Assembly (NCBI GenBank): GCA_034687125.1
Contig: JAQGBZ010000011.1
Location: 248,001-312,000 of the forward strand
Direction: 5' to 3'
DNA length: 64,000 nucleotides
From: Neelides folsomi
Lineage: Eukaryota > Arthropoda > Collembola > Neelipleona > Neelidae
Position 1 is the first letter of the stretch, and every line of letters begins with the position of its first letter. Shown here one piece after another: positions 40,548-52,734 of the stretch. Position numbers and translations under genes: made by a program. The notes under the pieces were generated by a model, which saw nothing but the letters and a program-made list of their open reading frames with translations, made no database searches and was not told where the DNA came from.

Positions 40548-41312
40548 TCACAATTTGGAAGTGTTGGTAGGTTCGATTTCCATGCAGGAACACCTTCTCA
40601 CTTTCTCGATTTTCACTCTCTTCTTCTTCGACCCGCACACAAGAGTGACCGTCTTCCAGTTCGACTTCGAGGGTCGACAAACGGGAAAAGAGGCAAACAA
40701 CCCCGGGACCCACACCGAAACACACTGTCCAAAACACATTCGGTTGACTATCATCGCCGACTCGCAGCCGTTCCTCTTCACGACTTGGGAGTACTTCTGG
40801 GTCCGACAACAACTCCTCGCCTTCTCGCCCCCGCCCGGGATCATTGAGGATGAATAGACCATTTTGGAAGGGAGAATCACCGAGTCGCCCTCTTCCACCC
40901 GTTCGTTTTTATTAAGTTGATTCCAACTAAACCGGGACACTTGCTTCATGTCTTTGTTCCGCCCCTCATTACTCCTCGTCGTCCAGCCCGGGGAGGAGCA
41001 GAATGTAAAAAAGAGAGCCGTGCCGACGGTGAGGAGCAAAACCAAAACGGTGGCTCCCACAGCGACCCACTTTCTTTTAGCGAGAACTTGGGACCCTGAA
41101 AGGAGTTTTTCCTTCCAGGAGGAACACCGGGTTTTGAACAAGGGGGAAATTCGTAAGGTCCGACGGGGTGGGGGGATAAAATTCTTTCCGCCTTCGACGT
41201 CCTCGTCCTCATGATGAAGGAAATTGGACTCGGATCCAATTGAGAGTCGCGGTTCTTCCAAACTTTCATCCGCCTCAACTTGACGAGAAATTCCTGAGTT
41301 TTCTTTGACCAT
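40548..41312 (-). CDS. Gremlin/DAN-family cystine-knot protein, predicted type II membrane anchor
   Basis: The last about 85 residues form a C-terminal cystine knot of the DAN/gremlin class (secreted BMP antagonists). The cysteine pattern is CCRTQ, NGCES, MCFGQC, FPVCRP, TLVCGS, RRCSC, and the block INRxCYGQC of gremlins is matched by VNRMCFGQC. Bursicon and norrin patterns fit less well. The N-terminal part is unusual: about 90 polar residues, then a hydrophobic segment (VAVGATVLVLLLTVGTALFF) flanked by KRK, which suggests a type II anchor with the knot outside the cell or in the lumen. The frame is 254 residues. On the minus strand a good acceptor (TTTTCCATTCCAG) directly abuts the ATG at 41312. 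This may be the first coding exon behind a leader exon, or the start may lie in an earlier exon. Confidence 0.82.
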   Translation of the reverse strand: MVKENSGISRQVEADESLEEPRLSIGSESNFLHHEDEDVEGGKNFIPPPRRTLRISPLFKTRCSSWKEKLLSGSQVLAKRKWVAVGATVLVLLLTVGTALFFTFCSSPGWTTRSNEGRNKDMKQVSRFSWNQLNKNERVEEGDSVILPSKMVYSSSMIPGGGEKARSCCRTQKYSQVVKRNGCESAMIVNRMCFGQCVSVWVPGLFASFPVCRPSKSNWKTVTLVCGSKKKRVKIEKVRRCSCMEIEPTNTSKL

Positions 41313-44300
41313 CTGGAATGGAAAAGACCTTTAGACTCAATGTTTCGTTTCACCGCTCTTTCATTCATTGGGGAATTTATAAGAGGAATTCTGAGGAATC
41401 AACTAATACCTAGATTGGAATGCAGAGGACTATCAATATAACAATGCAATTAAGTAGGGGGCATTTATAAGCCTACTTGTTCAGAGGACCCGTGAAGAAG
41501 CTTCAACAATGATAATAACAATAGGATTTACAAGAGGGGCCCAGTCAGTGGCATTCGACATCAAGAATGTCTAAGAGGTGTAAGTCTGCTTAAGAATGGA
41601 TGATACTATTTCTGAAACACACACCTGGGCTTTTGAATGCGTTTCTCCGGGGTGTGAATTGGAAGTTCTCTTCCCAAGTGGCAAAATTGTTGAGAAGAAT
41701 GAGCGGATCATTCTTCTCCTTTGGCTCCTGTCCTCACTCCTTTTTTTCTAAACCTTCTCATGTTCCCCTTGAGCGGAGGGAGATGAATTGGTCAATTTGA
41801 AATCCAAATCTCTATTTCCTACAACTCCACTAGCTCTATTGTAGTCCTCGGCTCCTACTGATAGATAAAGATTTGTAATTATAGATACATCAGGGTCTTG
41901 TTCATAGATCGACTCTTTTACGATCCCTTCTATAGTTGGCTCAGGAATTCAATAGAAAAGGAAAGAATGAGATGCTGATACAAGAATTCCTTTCTGACAA
42001 AAAATGTTTGCTTACCTTTTGGACTCTACATTTTTAGGAGCAAAGTTCAGCTTGAAATCTTCGTTTCCGAATACCAACGATCTAATAATAAGAGAAAAAA
42101 TTAAATATATATTTGCTCAAGGCTCTAGGCTTTTACCCGCCCATCTTATAAAATAGTAATAATATCAATATTTACTTAAGATCATATCTATCATGTACAT
42201 ATTTCCCAATATAATTAACCAACAACTCTCTTCACATAATTCATTATCGATAATTTTAATTAATACTTAATGCTTGTCTTATGAGTAATGTCTTGTGCAT
42301 TTGAGCTATGGGGAATTTATTTTTGAAGGATTGTGTATTTATGAATTTCTATTTATGTTTGTCTTTTTGCATTAAATCGAAGGACACGAGGATTGATGAG
42401 AGTGAGAGAGGAGACTTCTGTTTAATTGAAATAAAAACTGATGTGAGTAAGAAAGAGACAGACTGGCCGGCAGCATTTTTATCATATTTACAAGACTGAC
42501 ATGGGGAGGTCTCCCCAGACTCCACAAAGAAGGCGGGCGACTGAGGAAGTCTTTTTGTTTAATAGTTTGTCGAGACCGACGTGTAGAAATAAGATAATGT
42601 GTAATAATAAAATATGCTTGTGATTGCTCTCAGGCGGATCATCGTAGGAAGAGTAGGAGCTGGATAAGGCGCAACCGGTTCCGGTTATCATCTTCTTCTC
42701 ATGATTCTTTGATGGGTGGATTTGGAGCCTTCTGAGGAATCGAGTTTGTCTGGAGCCTCCTATGTTTACTCTGTGGACCCTTGGTAGGAAGGAAGGAAGG
42801 ACTCCTGAGGCTGACGGACACCGAGGAGCCTTTGAGGCACCTCGGAGGAACAAACCACAAGACCGTAATTTCAGCTCAACATGCATGTTCTACATGAGAT
42901 GGTTATAACCTCTACCTAAATACATATTATAGTTACTAATGCCACTCGAAGAAGAACCACCTCGCCCACATGAGATCTCTCAAGTCTTAAAGACCCCAAT
43001 CATTCAAACGAAATCGCTACCTACCTTCTGTCCTTCCTATCATTTCCTCCTACTGCTCTACGCCGACGGGGATGGTGGGGAAAGAGTGAGCGGGCTTAAT
43101 AGGGTTCTCTACCTCTTTAGCTTTAACCTCCATTTTAATGGTCAATTAAATTTTAATTGCTCACCTGGGTAGTTATAAGCAGCTAGGAGTTAGAGATCCA
43201 CATTGTTCAAACAGATGTGTGAGATGAGAGGAAGGTCTTGGAAAGACGTCCTCAAAGTTAAAGAAGTGATCCTCATTATCATGAGTTGTCTCCTGTCTAG
43301 TCGCCTTGATCTCAATCTCTCTGGCTGACCAGAATGGGGAAAGGGGTAAAGGAATCTGCTGTAGACGGATTTCAGTATGTGTCTTTCTTCCTTCCTCAAA
43401 TGGACCAGAAGGAATTGAACCAAATTATTCACTTTGCGCTTCAAAGGTGGATGGCCTGAATGGGAGGTTTTACGTGTGTTTTAGATTGATCCTCTCTGAG
43501 TTGGAAATCTTCCACCCACTTTTATTGTACTTTTTTCCCGTGTTGAACTGATCGGGGATGTTGGGGCTCCGGCGATAGTGTCCTTTCCACACAACGGAGA
43601 AGGAGGGAATGGAGAGAAAGGATCTCACTCCTGCCCTAATGATGATGATGCGGATGATGAGGGAGTTTCTCTGACATTGTATCAGGTCACGCGTCCGTCC
43701 CCGTCCCCTCGCACTCTACGACTAATCGTAAGTAAATGAGTGGAGGGAGTTGGGCCGTAGTACATGGGGTTCTCGGACGAAGGTACTCGTGTCGCGGTGG
43801 AGTGTATGTGCTCCTGGCTGGGAGGATCCCTTGAGGGCGTCCACACACACGGCCTCCACGCCACCCGACTTGCCCATTTTACAGGCTCCCTGAGTCGATG
43901 TGGGCTCGAGACAGGAGTCTCGAGTTACTTCCTTCCACTCGACCCACGGAGTTTCCTCGGTTGATGAATTTTCATAAGAAACGAATTTCTCCTCCTCGAC
44001 GTACGTAAGATTGAGTAATAAAGGGAGTCTTCCTTGGCGTCCGTCTGGAGAGGCTCGACTCCAACTTGGCTCGATTCGAAATCTCTTCATGCAGGGTTGA
44101 TGGCGATGGTGATGGCGCGAGAGCGGCGCCCAGCAGCCTGGAGCCCAAATTTTTCTGCTATTGAGTCTAGAAATTGCCAAAAAGCTTAATTGAGTCCGAG
44201 GAGACGGTGAGGGTTGGCTCCCTCTCTGTCCTTCCTTAATGGGACAATGCGAGCAGAGGGATGTGATGATGGTGAGCATTTAGTCCCTGTCCTCGCCAAG

Positions 44301-46455
44301 GGACCTATTAGTCCTCCATATTGGGTGGAGAGCCCAGGACTCCCCAAGCCCCATCCCAACCGCTGACCCTTTTCCCTAATTGACAGCCAAATTATCATTT
44401 TTACCAGAAAATTATCTGGCACTTAAAGCCCGGAATCCCTCGAACCGCGACTTGACTCGCTCGCATATCATCTCCGTCTCTTCGTCTCCCTCCACTTAAT
44501 CACTGCTCGCCTTCCTCTTTATGGCACATAAATTTACTCCTCACCGCTCTCGTCGCTCAAGGGAAAACTCGGAAATTACACCTACATCATTGAGGGAAAG
44601 GGAGTTTATTGGAAGGGCGGGATGCTCGTCAGACTCTTCCAAATGGCAACTTGCTCGACCTATTTCCAATACTTGGGCTAATCTCCTCTCGAGGCCCCTC
44701 ATTTGGGCAGATCAATTCTGAGGGAAAAAATGAATATGGTACTTGTACACACGATTTTGGGCGAAATGTGGTACAATGTGAGTGGGGCTCGAAGCTTCCC
44801 TAAGGTTTGTCTAGAAGGGCCGCATAAACAATGAATAGACATTGAGCCAGATGAGATAATTTTTTTATTCTCATTTCGGCGGCGTGGGCCGAGTTGGTCG
44901 TCTAGCCCAATCTAAAGAACCCAAATCCGACGACGAGGATCCTCACTCCACTTAGTTATGCACTCTTCCATATGCCCTGTCGGAGTGGCTGCGTCTCTGG
45001 CTGAGGTAAGACATGACTACATGAGATCACAATTGTAATGAATGTTTTGTATGAGAAAAACAGAAAAAAACTGTCTGTCTGTCTGCCGTCCCTCAGTCCT
45101 ATCGTTCCATCGTGTCTTCGAGAAATGAGGGGAGAATGGAAAGGCAGCTCTGGGGACTCACACACACACGTTCGTCATATGGATGTAATATTGGCCAAAT
45201 TACAGACTTAAGTGCTCTATTTACCTCCTCTAGTCAAATCCTTTTGGCTCCTCTCAAACACATCAACCTTTTTATACTCCGCCTTCTCGCCTCAAATTGC
45301 ATTTCAATATTTAACACCTTTTAAGGACAAAACCAAAGTTTTCAATTTGACCTTATATTTATTCTATCAGTGCTATTTACGTCTCTTCTCAACTACATAA
45401 TTCCTCCATTCCGGTTTCTTTACCGTAATATTTTGAAAGGAATTAAATTAAACTGTGATTAAGTATAATACCTAATGTAATAAGCTATAACAATAAGCAA
45501 GTTTTGTATCTTACTAAATTTTGTAGAATGCAAATAAGCAAATCAAAATATTTATAGAAGTCACATGGATGAATATTAAATATGCGAGTAAAAAGTTTCC
45601 TCATATTCCAACTAAACAATATTTATTCACTGCATCTATAATAAAGAAGTTGTTCACTTGAAAATTTTAAAATTTTTCTCGTGTAATCATTATTCTAATT
45701 CAAGATACAAACAAACTGTTGAATTTCTTTTCCTCTTGCATAATGAAGTTTACACGAGTTCTCACAGGATTAGGTCAACTCAGGACAAGTTAAACTTACA
45801 ATTAGAATAAATCTAAGTAAATTAGGTTACAGCTTTAAGAGAAATGACATATTAGGTATACTAATGTATTCTTACTTATACTACACAGTTAATGTTATTA
45901 TTAAGGAAAAGTTGGTTAATATCTGTAATAGATCTCGTTTGATCTTAAATTCTCAATATATAGTTTTTAATTACATTTTAATTAGATTTGATTTTTCAAG
46001 TAGATTAATACTTCCATTTTCATAATTTTACATTTGAATTAATTTAAGGTACACATTTTTGATTGTTTAAAGTATGATTTAAAATATTAGATTTAAGGTA
46101 ATATTCAAGCACAATAAGGATATTTACTACATTTAGTACCTTTAGAAGGAAAGAGTAATTGAATGAGGTGAGTCAAGGATGAATACACGTGTAAGGTTAC
46201 GAGTAAATGAAATGAAACATGGATCATAAAGATAAGGTAATAGGTCTGCCGCAAGACTTGACAAATGTCCCTTTGTTGAATCAATTAACGGTGAGTGGAG
46301 TGATAGATGATGATTGATGAATGGGATCGTCCCTTCCAAGGGGTGGAGAAGGGTCGGGTGAAGCACATGCCAGAGGTTGAGGCGAAGAGCTCAGGAATTC
46401 ACAGAATTTAAAACATTTAGCTGAAACAAAGACTGTTTTTTGTAGAATAAATAGT
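41313..46455. other. GC-richer region between gremlin-like and 7B2 genes
   Basis: About 42500-45200 is clearly richer in G and C than the rest of the window. It holds overlapping open frames on both strands, the longest being minus 43722-44279 (185 codons), but none shows a domain I can name with confidence. Simple repeats occur near 42788 (GGAAGGAAGGAA) and 45073 (CTGTCTGTCTGTCTG). The most likely content is leader exons and control sequence of the minus-strand gremlin-like gene, plus the 7B2 3' untranslated region at the upper end. This is inference. Confidence 0.4.
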
Positions 46456-48225
46456 CTAGTGGTGGGCGTGTTGGCCTTTCTTGGCAGCGATTGGAAGCTT
46501 CTCTCCCTCAAGGAATGGGTTCTCCTGATGTGGAATGGAAAGAAATAAATTGATTTTAATTTATTTTTTGACTTTAATAACCCAGAACCTCAAACAAGGA
46601 TGAGGTCGGGCCAAAGAGGAGAGCTATTGAAAGGTGAGTTAAGAGGCATTTTCATGGATGCCAGGCTGAAGAATGCAATTAATTACCGGTTTCACTTCAT
46701 TGTAGAAAACTGCTGCCTGATGAGCCAGCTCGTTCAGTCGGGTCAGTTGCTGGTCGTGTGACTGAAAAATAGTTACATAGGAACATAATTCTCCTTCATT
46801 GTCTCTCTTTTAGACCCACCGACCGCCTTCCCAAAAGACTCAAAATTCACCATTTCCAAATATACTAGCTTTTAGGTATGTTTACACTTCAGACACAACC
46901 ACACAATAACTCTCAACAACAATGTTTCAGATTGTGGTAACTTTAAAATGGGGAATTGAAATAAAGCGTCCTTTTACAATTAACACGAATAGGCACTTAA
47001 AGTTATTTTAATACAAAATTTTTAAAGTGGACAATTAAAATATTCTCACCTTCTTTGTGTAAAACTTCTTTGCAACGAGTGACTTGTGCTCTCCGGTAAA
47101 CTGCTCATTAAATTGATAAATTACGTTAATTTTATAGTATCTGTGTACCTAATATAGGCATGTAAGTAGGGAGTTACTGAAATATTTTTGAGTTAATTTA
47201 GTTGAACCATGCCTGCAAGTTGTCGAGAAAATTCTGTTGTTCTTCTGCATCCTCATCCTTATCGTTAGAATCACGGGGCGCTGGGCAATCAAACATATGT
47301 TCCGTGTCACACATGCAGTCTTGAGAAGCTTGATAAGCTCTGCTGAAAGCCGCTGAGTTTTCGAAAACCTCGAGACATCCGTCATCAGAGGTGAATCCGA
47401 CCGGGCAAGGATTTGGTGGATTGCAATATGCAGGAAGAACAGAATCAGATTTGACTTCTTTTTGCAACTTGCTTTCTCCCTTCGGGCCCTCGATGTTTCC
47501 TCCTATTGTAACAAAAAATGGAAAATGGAGTCAAGCACATGGACATACAACAAATGTATGTATTATAGGTAATTATGACCCAATAATATTTATTATATTA
47601 TCAATCCATTATTTTTCATGTTTGTTACCAGTAATGTATTTGTGTCCATAAAGAGAACTGTGTTGCAAATACTCTTGATCTCGGATTGAAGGATGGCCGC
47701 TTGATCCGAGCATCATGTCATAATCTCCATCCATGAATTCTGCATCCTTCGTTGCCCGTCCAGGCAAAAATGATCCAATATCGTCCATCCTAAATAAATG
47801 AAAATAAATCATTCACTCATTTCGTGTAACAAAGCTTGTTTTGAAAGATCTGAAGAAGCAATATATTCTAATTTTGCTAAATATGGGATGTCAACAATAT
47901 GTATTGTATGCATGTAATAACTTAAATATGACTAAAAGAATTCAGAAATATTTAAAAAATGTAGTTGATTCCCTCACTTGCTTCCGAGGTCAAAATATCC
48001 ACCCTGATCAACTGTCATGTCACGATTCATCCGTTCAATTGCATCCTGAAGGTACGGCTCATTGTCAAATCCATTGGGCTAAAAAATAAAATTAATTTTT
48101 GCAGCTTCTCCCAAAATTTTGCTAATATCTTGCTGATAATATGAATGAAGGGTTCACTTTACCTCTCTTAAAGGCGCATAGGCCCAAGTCCCGACCAAAC
48201 AAAGTGAGAGTAAAAAGCTTATCAT
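46456..48225 (-). CDS. 7B2: Neuroendocrine protein 7B2 (secretogranin V)
   Basis: Chaperone and inhibitor of prohormone convertase 2 in the regulated secretory pathway. Minus-strand exons in coding order: 48225-48163, 48078-47978, 47789-47629, 47502-47213, 47103-47050 (or from 47100), 46761-46687, 46524-46456; about 270 residues. The start gives the signal peptide MISFLLSLCLVGTWAYA. Family hallmarks: HPSIRDQEYLQHSSLYGHKY, GGNIEGPKG, the PPNPCPVG polyproline motif, SDDGCLE, CMCDTEHMFDCP, HKSLVAKKF, and the C-terminal NPFLEGEKLPIAAKKG holding the Lys-Lys of the PC2-inhibitory peptide. Donors are GT except after 47213, where only GC (TTGCAG|GCATGG) keeps the frame; without splicing there the frame stops 15 bases later. 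The acceptor there is a CAGCAG-like doublet (AGCAG), so one Gln is optional. No R-X-K/R-R furin site is visible before the C-terminal peptide, only KK pairs. Confidence 0.92.
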
Positions 48226-51170
48226 TTTAGAAATTCGAAGTTAAATCCGAACGTATGGAATCTACAAGGAAATTGGATCGATAAAATGTTGCTACGAAGA
48301 AGGTGAAAGCGTTCGAAGCGGAAAACCCGAGAAAGTTTTTGGATCCTGGATCCAGCATACCCGACCTCTGTTTTCTCACTGCTGGACAAATTGAAATAAT
48401 ATTTTTATTCGCTTGTTAATCTCAACTCCGACTCAATTACATATTTGAAATATGCAAGATGTTATAAAATGTTTTTTTCAGCCAATTTTCTATGATTTAA
48501 TAATTGTATGGTCGAATAAATATTTAACACATTATGCATAACATTATTTAATACACATTCATCTCATGATAATCTTAATATCAATTAAAGATATTAACGG
48601 TTGTTCTAATGCGTTTAGGCATTCTAACACATACATACAAACCTAAATACCTAACCATAAGTATAAATTTTAAACTAATTAATATAAACATTAAAATATT
48701 AAAGTACTATCCAATTATTTAAATAAAGAACATACTTAAATCTATAAACAGGCGCTTCGCTTATTAGAAAATAAAGTAACAGTAAATTCCTTTAATAAAT
48801 AAAATGTAATCAGTTATCAATTTTCATTCATGCGTCATTGCCCAATTGCCTTAATAAGAATGAACAAGAGTCCTTAATTGTATACAAAATGTACTTGTGC
48901 TTACTTTATTGTAAACCAATAATTTAGTTAGACTTCAAAATACATTAATGACATGAAGAATTTTTTCTTAAGAAATGGTGACTCGAGCCCAAAACTCGAA
49001 CCTACTAATAACATCAGTAAGTATAATAATTACTCCTTCGTGCTCTCTTATTTGGTTTATTAAATACAGAGTAGTTATAATTTTAACTTGCAAACTATTT
49101 GATTAGCTATAGAATTGAGAGCTAGTAAGCTACTATTAAATTTAAAAGGTAAAGACTTGCGTCATTCATATTCCTCAAATAACAACTCCTTTTCCTTTGC
49201 AAGACATTGCAAAAAAAGTTATATAATTTACACAAGAATGAGATTCAGTAGATGAATACCAATGGTGGGCAAAGGTCTCGGATCGGACTCGGTAAAATTA
49301 AAATCTAAATGGTACGGACACGAACGGACTCGAGTATAGAAAAAATAAAATCGTACGGACACTTCCGAGTCAGTCTGACGTCTGAGTCTGGTTTTTACCC
49401 GATCGGGTATTAATTGCCAACCTTTGATGAATATAGATGGTTTTGTGATTTGCGATATTCAATGGATTTTTATTGAACTAGACGTTTTATTAATAATATA
49501 AACGGATCCAATAACTTTAACTTGTTAAAATCAATTGAAGCTTCAATGTCATATTTGAGATTTGTCCTTTAATGATAATAATTTTATGTCGCATTGAGTC
49601 TCCTGCGACAGTTTCCCGTTGAGTTGCCTTGTATTCGGGTTAGATCCATATTAGAGATCGAGTGATGCCGCACGTGGGCGGGCTAAAATCAATAGAGATA
49701 GCGTGGGTGGAGAGGAAGAAAGCTTAATTTATGAGGACTCCTATCCAGCTTGCTTATTCATATTGAATGACTTTCGTTTCCCTACTTTTCGAGTTCCAGA
49801 TTGAACCAATGAAAGTAATGAAACCTTTTAATATCCCAGGTTAGGTTTTATCACACAGGCCCTTGAATTCGTAATGGAGTTCATTCTATGTACATACATA
49901 AAGGTTATGTAAACAAGATGTAATAAAAGCGAAATTGTTGAACAAAGAAAATGAAATTAAGAGACATTAAACGTTTGCTTTGGTTAAAACTATCCATTTC
50001 GTCAATAATAAAAAGAGCATATGTAGAGCTTCAATTAGAGTGAATTTAATAGGGAATGAAATAAAAGTAGAGTAAAACAACATATTATTAATTTTAATTG
50101 GGTTGAATGTTTGATATTTAACATAAAAGTAAATTAAAAAGATTGTTGTAGAAAGCCATTGGTGTGTCAGAACCTTAAAGATTCAAAACGTGATTTTATC
50201 ATTTTATATGGTAAGTCTTCTATTGACATAGAGGTAAAGTTTTCCCGATAAACTGTAAACATTTATTATTACGTAGAAAATCAATCATTTTCGATATCAT
50301 GCAATTCCCAACAAACTCTCCAAACTAAAAATAGCCAAATTGTGAAAGTTTCTCTGTGAGTGAGATAAGGTGTGTGATTAAACTGGATAAAATTGGAAAT
50401 AGGCTTTGGATAAAACCAATTTTCTAGAAGGTTAAGCCAAGACGCCAGAGGTTTTGTGACTTTGTGAGTTGATTATATCTTTAGTTCTTTGATATTTTGG
50501 GAACATTTTTACGGCTTTCCTATATTGTATTCCATGTAGTACGTGATATAAAACACCTATTTATTATTATATAATACATAACATGGTGTTATGAAATTAT
50601 AAATAAATATTTATCCGTGCATGTCATAAATTGCTTCTTTTTTATACATAACATACCATGCATACTACTACAAAACATTATGTAGTATTGTCAATATCGT
50701 AGTTGTTTTTCTTGTTCAAATTGTGGTTGTTTATTTTGATAATTTATATATTGAAGCTACACATGCTCTTAACTAATAAATTGATAATGCTACATTTTTA
50801 TATTAAAAAGTAAAAATTATAATTTCTTTAGGTTTTAAATGTCTGTTTAATAATATTCATTAGTTTCATGTTCCCTTTAAGAAACAGTGCAATTTATTTA
50901 ACTGTTTTATGCATTTAAAATGTAGCACAATCTTCTTTAATTCAAAAATAAGTTATTGATTCGTTATGATGGTCAAACATTCAACCTACATACCATAAGT
51001 AGAGTAGAGATTTTTCTATTAGGCTTTAATCACACCAAAACATTTGTTTTATGCTCGCTATGATCTAAAAGTGTGAGATGCATTCATGAACGTGTGCTAA
51101 TGTGCAATATTTCTCCAATCATGTAGGCAATAACAAGGAAAGTTAATTTGGACACGAAAGCTGTGTGAAA
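48226..51170. other. Intergenic region between divergent 7B2 and prohormone-like genes
   Basis: AT-rich and without convincing open frames. The part just above 48226 should be the 7B2 promoter. Apart from the small hAT-like element annotated separately, I see no structured feature. Confidence 0.45.
49260..49426. mobile_element. hAT-type MITE, 167 bp
   Basis: The left end reads CAATGGTGGGCAAA. The right end, read on the opposite strand, is CAAAGGTTGGCAAT, so 11 of 14 bases match in inverted orientation, in the CA(n)xGGTxGGCAA style common at hAT ends. The flanks are ATGAATAC on the left and ATGAATAT on the right, an 8-bp target duplication with one mismatch, as expected for hAT. The inside carries CGGACTCG and GTACGGACAC repeats and has no coding capacity, so it is a non-autonomous copy. 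Confidence 0.75.
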
Positions 51171-51527
51171 GCGGGTTGTTCACCGAGCGAACCCAGATTC
51201 ACATTCTATTTTTGGCCCACTTCCACCCACACTTTATGGTGATGACAGTCAAATGCGTCAGACGAGACTCGCCGATTGTATCCGAGCTTTCTCGTTGGAT
51301 CGGCCACCCGCCTGACGTCACCCGGGGACCGGAAAGTGGTCCTGGGCGGCGGGGAACTTTCATTGAGGAAAATTCTACGCCGACTCCTGCGTAGGTGGAA
51401 GAGCTTTCTCTCCGCCTCACATCCATCTCGCCACTCATCCTAACGGTTCGCAAGAGGAAAGACGCGACTACGCCACTTCTTCATCCGCCCCCGCACTTTC
51501 TCGCGCGGCTCTCACAGGATAAGAAAC
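51171..51527 (+). other. Probable promoter and 5' untranslated exon of the prohormone-like gene
   Basis: This GC-rich interval contains the CRE and ends at a GTAAGC donor. The next strong acceptor on this strand is TTTTGCGTAG at 52724-52733, right in front of the ATG at 52735. The implied leader intron is 1206 bp. Open frames inside on both strands (for example minus 51199-51453) look like by-products of the high GC content. Confidence 0.35.
51313..51320 (+). promoter_or_regulatory. Consensus CRE (TGACGTCA) in a GC-rich promoter region
   Basis: A perfect cAMP-response element lies in a GC-rich island (about 51170-51530) that stands out from AT-rich surroundings. The island ends in a good donor (AAGAAAC|GTAAGC at 51528), so it could contain the first, untranslated exon of the prohormone-like gene, whose second exon begins at 52734. 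CREB control is typical for neuropeptide genes, which fits, but the link is inferred. Confidence 0.45.
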
Positions 51528-52734
51528 GTAAGCCTTTTCTCCCAACCTTTCCCTTATATAACATACATACGAATAGATACGACCATCCCCATCATTCCTC
51601 CACTCTTACCAATAAGCGTTCTAAATTTTTAAATGGCAATTCTACAGTTTTATTATTCATATCTCTCGAGCTAAAAAATAATTCATATTTGATCGATAAA
51701 CCTCTTGAATGAAAAATTCATGCCATTACATACTTAATAGGTTCACTAAAGAGCATTAATAAATTTTAACTATGATATGATGTTATGTGGGGTTGATAAC
51801 ATTAGAATTAAAAAAATTATCAAATAGTCACAAGAACTTTGTTATGGATATTTTAGTAATATGGTACATGTAGAGTAGGTAATATCTGAGGATATAGACA
51901 AAAACTTGATATTTTAATTGGTTCTTAATACTCACATAAATTGGGATATGAGATATGGTAAAACGGAGATTTAAGCAATAATACCAATGGTACGTATTTT
52001 TAAAGCCTTTAAGTATGGCATTTCTCAAATGTATGAAGAGACGCGAAGATGAATATGTTGAAGGGTTAATGGAAAGGGGCAAACTGCAAAGCACTGCATT
52101 TCCATATAGACAAATAAGGATAATGAGGAGACTGAGAAATTCCTCTGTTGGCTCCAGTCTATGTCTTAATCCTCTCATAATTTACAAAAGGGATATTCTC
52201 TTTTTCTGTGCAAGTATGCAGAGCTGAAAGGGGTCATTAATGGGTTTCGTGATCGTTTCCAGACTAAAAGGATTTAATTCAAAATGACTTACCATAAGAC
52301 ACTATTAAAAGAAGAATTTTTTAAATATTAGAAAATCCAATAAAAGCTCATAAAAACCCCAAGAAAAATCGAGTATAATGTATGATATTATTTCTATAAT
52401 AAAATCATATGCATAAGATCTTCTTAATTAAGTAGTATATATGGTACATTATATATCAAAATAGATAATAGGTACCAAGCCAATACTATACTAATAGTTA
52501 AGATTTTTTTTATTTAAATTAATGTTTTTCACCTACTCTGTTGTGTATTTAAGCTTACCTTCGGAAAATTCATCAAATATCAATTTATAACGTTTATGCG
52601 TACTATTTAATTCATATTGGAGATGTTTATAATATTAATACGTAGAAATATGTACTGATCACTAATAACCCGCATAGTTCGAGTTGGAACCAATGAGGAC
52701 AGAGATTGCAGTTGTATATTTGATTTTGCGTAGG

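Noticed and set aside
40548-41312. Bursicon or PDGF/VEGF assignment for the cystine-knot gene
   Set aside because: The CFGQC block, cysteine spacing and the ending RRCSC fit gremlin/DAN better; the paired Cys-Cys of bursicon is absent at its usual place.
40946-41368. Open frame of 140 codons on the minus strand overlapping the gremlin-like gene
   Set aside because: It lies in another frame of the same strand over the N-terminal part of the cystine-knot gene and shows no domain.
48970-49020. tRNA-like GGTTCGA sequence on the minus strand
   Set aside because: The T-loop context (GGTTCGAGTTTTGGG) is wrong and no acceptor stem, D-arm or anticodon arm could be built.
51199-51453. Open frames on both strands in the GC-rich island
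   Set aside because: They overlap each other, show no homology I know, and are explained by low stop-codon density; the island looks like promoter and leader exon.
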